Shown here piece after piece: positions 60,382 through 64,000 of a stretch of 64,000 bases of DNA (within the stretch, counting starts at the first letter, position 1; every line of letters begins with the position of its first letter). The stretch lies in contig JBNJFY010000004.1 of NCBI GenBank assembly GCA_051747265.1, positions 62,001 through 126,000 of the forward strand, written 5' to 3'. The translations under genes and the position numbers were made by a program. This DNA comes from JBNJFY01 sp051747265. GTDB lineage: Bacteria > Bacteroidota > Rhodothermia > Balneolales > Balneolaceae. Below the pieces are notes generated by a model. It was not told where the DNA came from, made no database searches, and was given only the letters and a program-made list of their open reading frames with translations.

Positions 60382-61269
60382 CTAATCGTCATTACCGTCT
60401 TCATCGTCATCTTCATCTTCGTCTTCGTCGTGATCATCGTCATCACCATCATCTTCCTCTTTATCGGAATCAATCTCTTCTACGCCATCTTCAAACTTCG
60501 CTTCGAATTCAAGCAACTCTTCAGTTTGATCCCAATCAAAGTCATCCAATTCTATCACACTACCATCAGAATTTTCAAACCATGAAGCGGGATGGAAATT
60601 AATAGACAGAACGCTTCGCAGATTATTTCCTTCAATGACTTCTAGTGGGGGAGAAAACTCACGTTCAATTTCAATCTCTGCCTCAGCATAGACCTTAAAT
60701 GGTTGAGGAGAGCCATTGGTAGGTGTGAAGGTTCCGATCACCAGCAAGCTAGCGTCATCGGGCCAATCGGGAAATTCCGATCGAATAGAATCAGCCAGAG
60801 GCTGCAATTGAGGGTCTTCATCTTCCTCATCATCTAAATCCAGATCTTCTACCTCAAATTCCAACTCTTCATAGACTCCCGCTTTAATGGGGCTATTTCC
60901 GAGGGTAAGTGAGTCTGATCCCAAGGGTAAATCAACCCAAAAAGGTCCGGCTTCAAAATCCTCCGCTTCCGTATCCAGACTATCGGTTTCCTCATCAGCA
61001 TCTGCCGGTTCTAATTTAAATTCACTCACTATGAACCGGATGTCATCGATTTGTAACTTGCCATTGGTTCCTTCAATTACGAGAGAATCATTCGCCAGTA
61101 GAGAATTATGAATGGTAGCTGTTTTTGCCAGATTATTGCTATTTGTTTTGAATTGTATTTTAACATCTCCCTCTCCAGCATTTAGCTGCGGATCGGTTCC
61201 CGTATTATCACAACCAGAGATGAATCCAATTAGTAAAGCCGTAAGCGATAGTATTGTTAACGTTCTCAT
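60382..61269 (-). CDS. Acidic lipoprotein, hypothetical
   Basis: About 295 aa from the ATG at 61269 (the frame to 61365 lacks a signal start). The signal ends LIGFISGCDN. The mature part contains a beta-rich domain (EGDVKIQFKTNSNNLAKTAT, LVIEGTNGKLQIDDIRFIVS, GVYEELEFEVEDL) that resembles DUF4382-type surface lipoproteins. The C-terminal ~30 residues are nearly all Asp and Glu, which could bind Ca2+ or suit high salt. It has its own terminator. It is flanked on both sides by repeat zones. Family membership is tentative. Confidence 0.68.
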   Translation of the reverse strand: MRTLTILSLTALLIGFISGCDNTGTDPQLNAGEGDVKIQFKTNSNNLAKTATIHNSLLANDSLVIEGTNGKLQIDDIRFIVSEFKLEPADADEETDSLDTEAEDFEAGPFWVDLPLGSDSLTLGNSPIKAGVYEELEFEVEDLDLDDEEDEDPQLQPLADSIRSEFPDWPDDASLLVIGTFTPTNGSPQPFKVYAEAEIEIEREFSPPLEVIEGNNLRSVLSINFHPASWFENSDGSVIELDDFDWDQTEELLEFEAKFEDGVEEIDSDKEEDDGDDDDHDEDEDEDDDEDGNDD

Positions 61270-61830
61270 ATTGCAGCGGTTAGTTAGGGTTGATTTTGCA
61301 ACTGTATGACGAACAAACATGGGGTCCGTTACAAAATTTGTGGGCATCGTAAGTTGGATGCACACTTTATAGCTAGGTGGTTATGAGAGGTTCCGCTAAA
61401 TGATAGTCCGGTGGATAGTTAGGGCAATAATCGGCAATTCCAACCGATGAGCATACGAGTGTTAGTGTAATTTAATAGAGGCGATCTCTAAGTGGGTAGG
61501 CAACACCTAACTCACAAAGGGGAGATGGCCACGCTCCGCAGGGCTCCGCTCGCCATGACAGTAGGGGCGTTTGGCGACGGCATTTCGTAGGTAGGCTCCG
61601 GCGAGGTTAGACGCTAGCATTTATTAGCCCCACGCAGCCCATTCGCCAAGCCGGTCATCGCGATGGGATCAGCGGTAGTTGCATGCCCGCGGCGATCTCC
61701 ATGGGTTGCGCCAGTTGCCAAAAAAACTCTGCGCAACTCCGCGAGATAGGGAGAGCTGGGGTTCCACTAGGAGATGGCCAAGCTCCGCAACACAGACTTG
61801 TGATTGTTTGGTGTTGGGGCGGCTAAAATA
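61270..61830. repeat. Intergenic repeat zone, composite C copy 2 and a tandem-like element
   Basis: Non-coding. Composite C2 (61480-61710) resembles 58126-58345. It holds an inverted core at 61522-61562 and a forward core at 61654-61700. At 61721-61750 there is a copy of the CTCTGCGCAACTC... element that recurs at 62901-62950 and 63241-63290. A truncated inverted core (61771-61789) follows. It lies between the acidic lipoprotein gene and the ParE pair. Confidence 0.78.
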
Positions 61831-62124
61831 CTACAATTTCAAATCATCAGGATTTCGACGACTATCCCAGATAGGTAAGATTTTAATTGAAGTATCATCG
61901 TTGAGATAGAAAATCTGATAATGGTCACGTACAAATACTCGAATATTCTGTTTCTCAACAGCTCTGCCCAATTCAGGAAATTGAGATAATAGATGAATGG
62001 TATCCTTAAATAGGTTATCAATCTTGACGGAGTAATCCTTTGACCCCAGACGCTGATACCAATAATCTAAAATTTGAACGCGATCGGCTACCGCCTGTGG
62101 AGCCCATATTATTTGTTTAGCCAT
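61831..62124 (-). CDS. RelE/ParE-family toxin
   Basis: A 97-aa type II toxin with the ParE/RelE beta-sheet fold: IIWAPQAVADRVQILDYWYQ at the start, VKIDNLFKDTIHLLSQFPELG in the middle, and a C-terminal FVRDHYQIFYLNDDTSIKIL followed by WDSRRNP. The final W-D-S-R-R-N-P box is a ParE hallmark. ParE toxins inhibit DNA gyrase; RelE-like ones cut mRNA. The gene overlaps its antitoxin by 16 bp, which supports a cotranslated pair. It is downstream of the antitoxin, as is usual. Confidence 0.9.
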   Translation of the reverse strand: MAKQIIWAPQAVADRVQILDYWYQRLGSKDYSVKIDNLFKDTIHLLSQFPELGRAVEKQNIRVFVRDHYQIFYLNDDTSIKILPIWDSRRNPDDLKL

Positions 62125-62351
62125 TGTGCGACAAGTTGATCGGCTTGCTCATTGGTTAAGTAATCCCCGCGCTTAATGCTCTCTTGGGCTTGCTCAATGC
62201 GTTGTTCTTGAACAGAGGAGAGCTGAATATTTTCCGCCGGTTGATATTTGCGATCTAAAATGTCTTTAACAGTTCGCAATAGATCTTCATCATCAATGTT
62301 TTCAATACTTTCATGAAGTAAAGACTTTAGTCGATCAGCAGTTGTCGCCAT
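62109..62351 (-). CDS. Antitoxin of the ParE pair
   Basis: An 80-aa helical, charged protein starting MATTADRLKSLLHESIENID. It has the usual antitoxin length and lies upstream of, and overlapping, the ParE gene. The C-terminus (EQADQLVAQWLNK) probably wraps the toxin. No classical ribbon-helix-helix or MazE fold is obvious, so the DNA-binding type is not assigned. The pair lies between repeat zones, which suggests recent acquisition or a stabilising role. Confidence 0.82.
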   Translation of the reverse strand: MATTADRLKSLLHESIENIDDEDLLRTVKDILDRKYQPAENIQLSSVQEQRIEQAQESIKRGDYLTNEQADQLVAQWLNK

Positions 62352-63352
62352 ATCACTGAAATTGTATTTAATGGTTACCGGTATTATAACTGAGAAGAGA
62401 GTGAATTTGTATTCTACGATGGATTTTTCCCCTCAATGGTTTAAGCGCCCGTTTGGATCATGGTATAAATTGGGCTGAAGCATTTGTTGGTCACATTGGG
62501 GTATGCTGTTGTGTAAAGTTTGCCACTTATCCTCTGTCATCGCGAGGGGATCAACGGTAGTTGCATGCCTGCGGTGATCTCCATGGGTTGCGCCATTGTG
62601 GTAATAAATTACGAGCTGCTTATGCTTTCAGTGATTGTGATAATTTAAAATATGAGGTGTTGTGTTGGACCATTACTTTTGAGTGACCAAAAGTAACCAA
62701 AAGTCATCGGGCGAGGATTAAATGGCTAAATCCGGCTGCATTCCACTAAAAAGATCCGATGCTCCTTAACACGCTCTGCTGGCTTCGGACTTAACAGCGG
62801 TACGGATCTTTTTTTAACGCTCCATTCCGCCTGATTCTTAACGCCATTTTATCCAATGCCGAACATTCTGAGATCGGAGTCGGGATCCGGGTAGTCGCGG
62901 AAAAACTCTGCGCAACTCTGCGGGTACACTGCGTAACTCCGCGAGAAAGGAAGAGCTGGGGTTCCACCAGGAGATGGCCGCGCTCCGCAGAGCTCCGCTC
63001 GCCATGACAGTGGGTGTCGCGAGGATGGGGCGATTCAGAAGAGGGTGATTAATAAGGTTACGGTTCCGCATGAATTCCTAGCAACACGTTCTCCACCTTG
63101 TCATCGCGAGAGCATCAACGGTAGTTGCATGCCCGTGGCGATCTCCATGAGTTGCGACGATGATTGTGGATTGGGTTATTTCGCACAAGTCTGCGTCCGA
63201 CAGCAATCGGACTCGGAATTGCGCTGGTTTGTATTGGGGAAAAAAATCTGCGCAACTCTGCGGGTACACTGCGTAACTCCGCGAGAAAGGAACAGCTAAG
63301 GCTATGCCGGGATCAGTAGAGCAGTTTAGCTTGCGTACCATACTTGCTGAAA
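62352..63352. repeat. Intergenic repeat zone, composites B2 and A2
   Basis: Non-coding 1 kb. B2 is 62642-62900 and A2 is 62971-63236. Forward cores are at 62536-62582 and 63100-63146; an inverted core is at 62971-63010. CTCTGCGCAACTC elements lie at 62901-62950 and 63241-63290. The frames at 62838-63071 and 63045-63341 are artefacts of these repeats. It separates the toxin pair from the VIT-family gene. Confidence 0.82.
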
Positions 63353-64000
63353 TCAGACATTAACACCAAAAATATAACCCACCAGAGCAGATAACCCCAT
63401 GGCAATGGTTCCCCAGATTACAATGCGTATCACCGCCTTGCGAATGCTCGAGCCACCGGTTTTTGCCGATACCGTTCCAAGTATAATCAGCGATATGATA
63501 GTAAATCCGTAGAGGAAATACTCCATTTCTGAAACCGGCGCAAAAAGGGTGACCACTAACGGTATAATTCCACCCGCTGTAAATGCAGCGCCCGATGCAA
63601 AAGCTGCCTGAATGGGTTTAGCTTGATTGATCTCACTAATCCCCAACTCATCTCGAACGTGAGTCCCGAGTGCATCCGCTTCGGTTAATTCTTTTGCGAC
63701 CTGTATGGAAGTCTCTTTTTTCAGCCCCCTTCGCTCGTAAATCTGTGCCAAAATGTTCACTTCTGCCTCAGGCATAGTTTCAAGCTCTTGTTTTTCCCGT
63801 TCGATGTCAGCGCTCTCAATGTCCGTTTGTGAGCTTACAGATACATATTCTCCGGCAGCCATAGATAAGGCTCCCGCAACGAGGCCGGCAACCGTGGCCA
63901 ATAAAATGGGATCTCTAGTTATACTGGCGGCCGCCACTCCGATAGCAAGGCTTGAAATAGAGATTATTCCGTCATTGGCCCCAAGAACGGCTGCTCGTAA
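63353..64000 (-). CDS. VIT1/CCC1-family iron/manganese transporter, N-terminus beyond window
   Basis: The frame stays open to the window end, beyond the GTG at 63937, and reads LRAAVLGANDGIISISSLAI at the edge. That is the conserved first helix of the VIT/CCC1 family (R-A-A-x-L-G-A-N-D-G). Five probable spans and the metal-binding cytoplasmic region (ETMPEAEVNILAQIYERRGL) follow, with an aspartate- or glutamate-rich loop. The protein exports or stores Fe2+ or Mn2+. Only a few N-terminal residues are likely to be missing. It follows a repeat zone. Confidence 0.92.
   Translation of the reverse strand, partial: LRAAVLGANDGIISISSLAIGVAAASITRDPILLATVAGLVAGALSMAAGEYVSVSSQTDIESADIEREKQELETMPEAEVNILAQIYERRGLKKETSIQVAKELTEADALGTHVRDELGISEINQAKPIQAAFASGAAFTAGGIIPLVVTLFAPVSEMEYFLYGFTIISLIILGTVSAKTGGSSIRKAVIRIVIWGTIAMGLSALVGYIFGVNV

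Noticed and set aside
63045..63341. Two overlapping frames of 84-87 aa on both strands
   Set aside because: They are made from repeat cores and the CTCTGCGCAACTC element, so they are artefacts.
1..64000. Prophage, integrase or rRNA/tRNA genes
   Set aside because: No integrase, capsid or terminase genes and no recognisable tRNA or rRNA sequences were found by reading; a tRNA search tool could not be run.

Overview
The window reads as a chromosomal segment of a free-living, probably halophilic member of the Bacteroidota/Balneolota-Rhodothermota group. Pointers to this are a large secreted FG-GAP protein ending in a Por/type IX-type sorting tail (NYPNPFNPTT), a promoter with Bacteroidota geometry upstream of rpmE (TTG - 20 nt - TATATTTG), few Shine-Dalgarno sites, several probable TTG/GTG starts, outer-membrane barrels, and a glycine-betaine uptake operon with its own porin. 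The lineage is inferred; no rRNA or tRNA gene was found in the window.

Layout. 0-7.3 kb: folate-precursor pair pabC-pabB, a MoxR-like AAA+ ATPase, rpmE, the FG-GAP secreted protein, and an MBL-fold hydrolase. 7.3-10 kb (minus): a sigma-54 activator, lptE-like lipoprotein and TPR-like protein in one operon. 10-11.4 kb: divergent yceI/marR sharing a perfect 19-bp palindrome. 11.4-15.1 kb (minus): miaB, an unknown gene, pyrE, pgpA and pgsA. 15.2-23.4 kb: cinA, a TonB-receptor-like barrel, ftsX, fur, a long-chain acyl-CoA ligase and a LOG-family protein. 23.9-28.5 kb (minus): porin, then proV-proW-proX for osmoprotectant import. 28.8-36.7 kb: an unknown charged protein, a cysteine desulfurase, pgk, and a cell-surface cluster (ATP-grasp, small exosortase-family protein, zinc-ribbon peptide, 4-TM protein, SDR epimerase, UDP-GlcNAc 2-epimerase). 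36.8-45.5 kb: glycerate kinase, then a run centred on amino acids (sodium symporter, GNAT, alanine/ornithine-type racemase, free-standing M23 domain, M20 amidohydrolase, alr, crcB). 45.5-54.4 kb: DUF2207 protein, glutaminase, DksA-like protein, a cluster of three-hairpin repeats, an nfeD-slipin-slipin operon, a small wHTH-regulated membrane operon and a DoxX protein. 54.9-57.9 kb: small envelope proteins, including two paralogous DUF2959-like lipoproteins and a 51-aa lmo0937-type membrane protein. 57.9-63.4 kb: a repeat-rich zone in which a formate/nitrite-type channel, an acidic lipoprotein and a ParE toxin-antitoxin pair sit between composite repeats. The window ends inside a VIT/CCC1 metal transporter.

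Most genes are housekeeping. The parts most worth a second look are the small exosortase locus, the wHTH operon with two matching AAAGTACTTT palindromes, the amino-acid racemase/M23/M20 run, the hairpin-dense 580-bp spacer at 23.4-23.9 kb, a two-copy MITE-like element, and the shuffled composite repeats at the right end.
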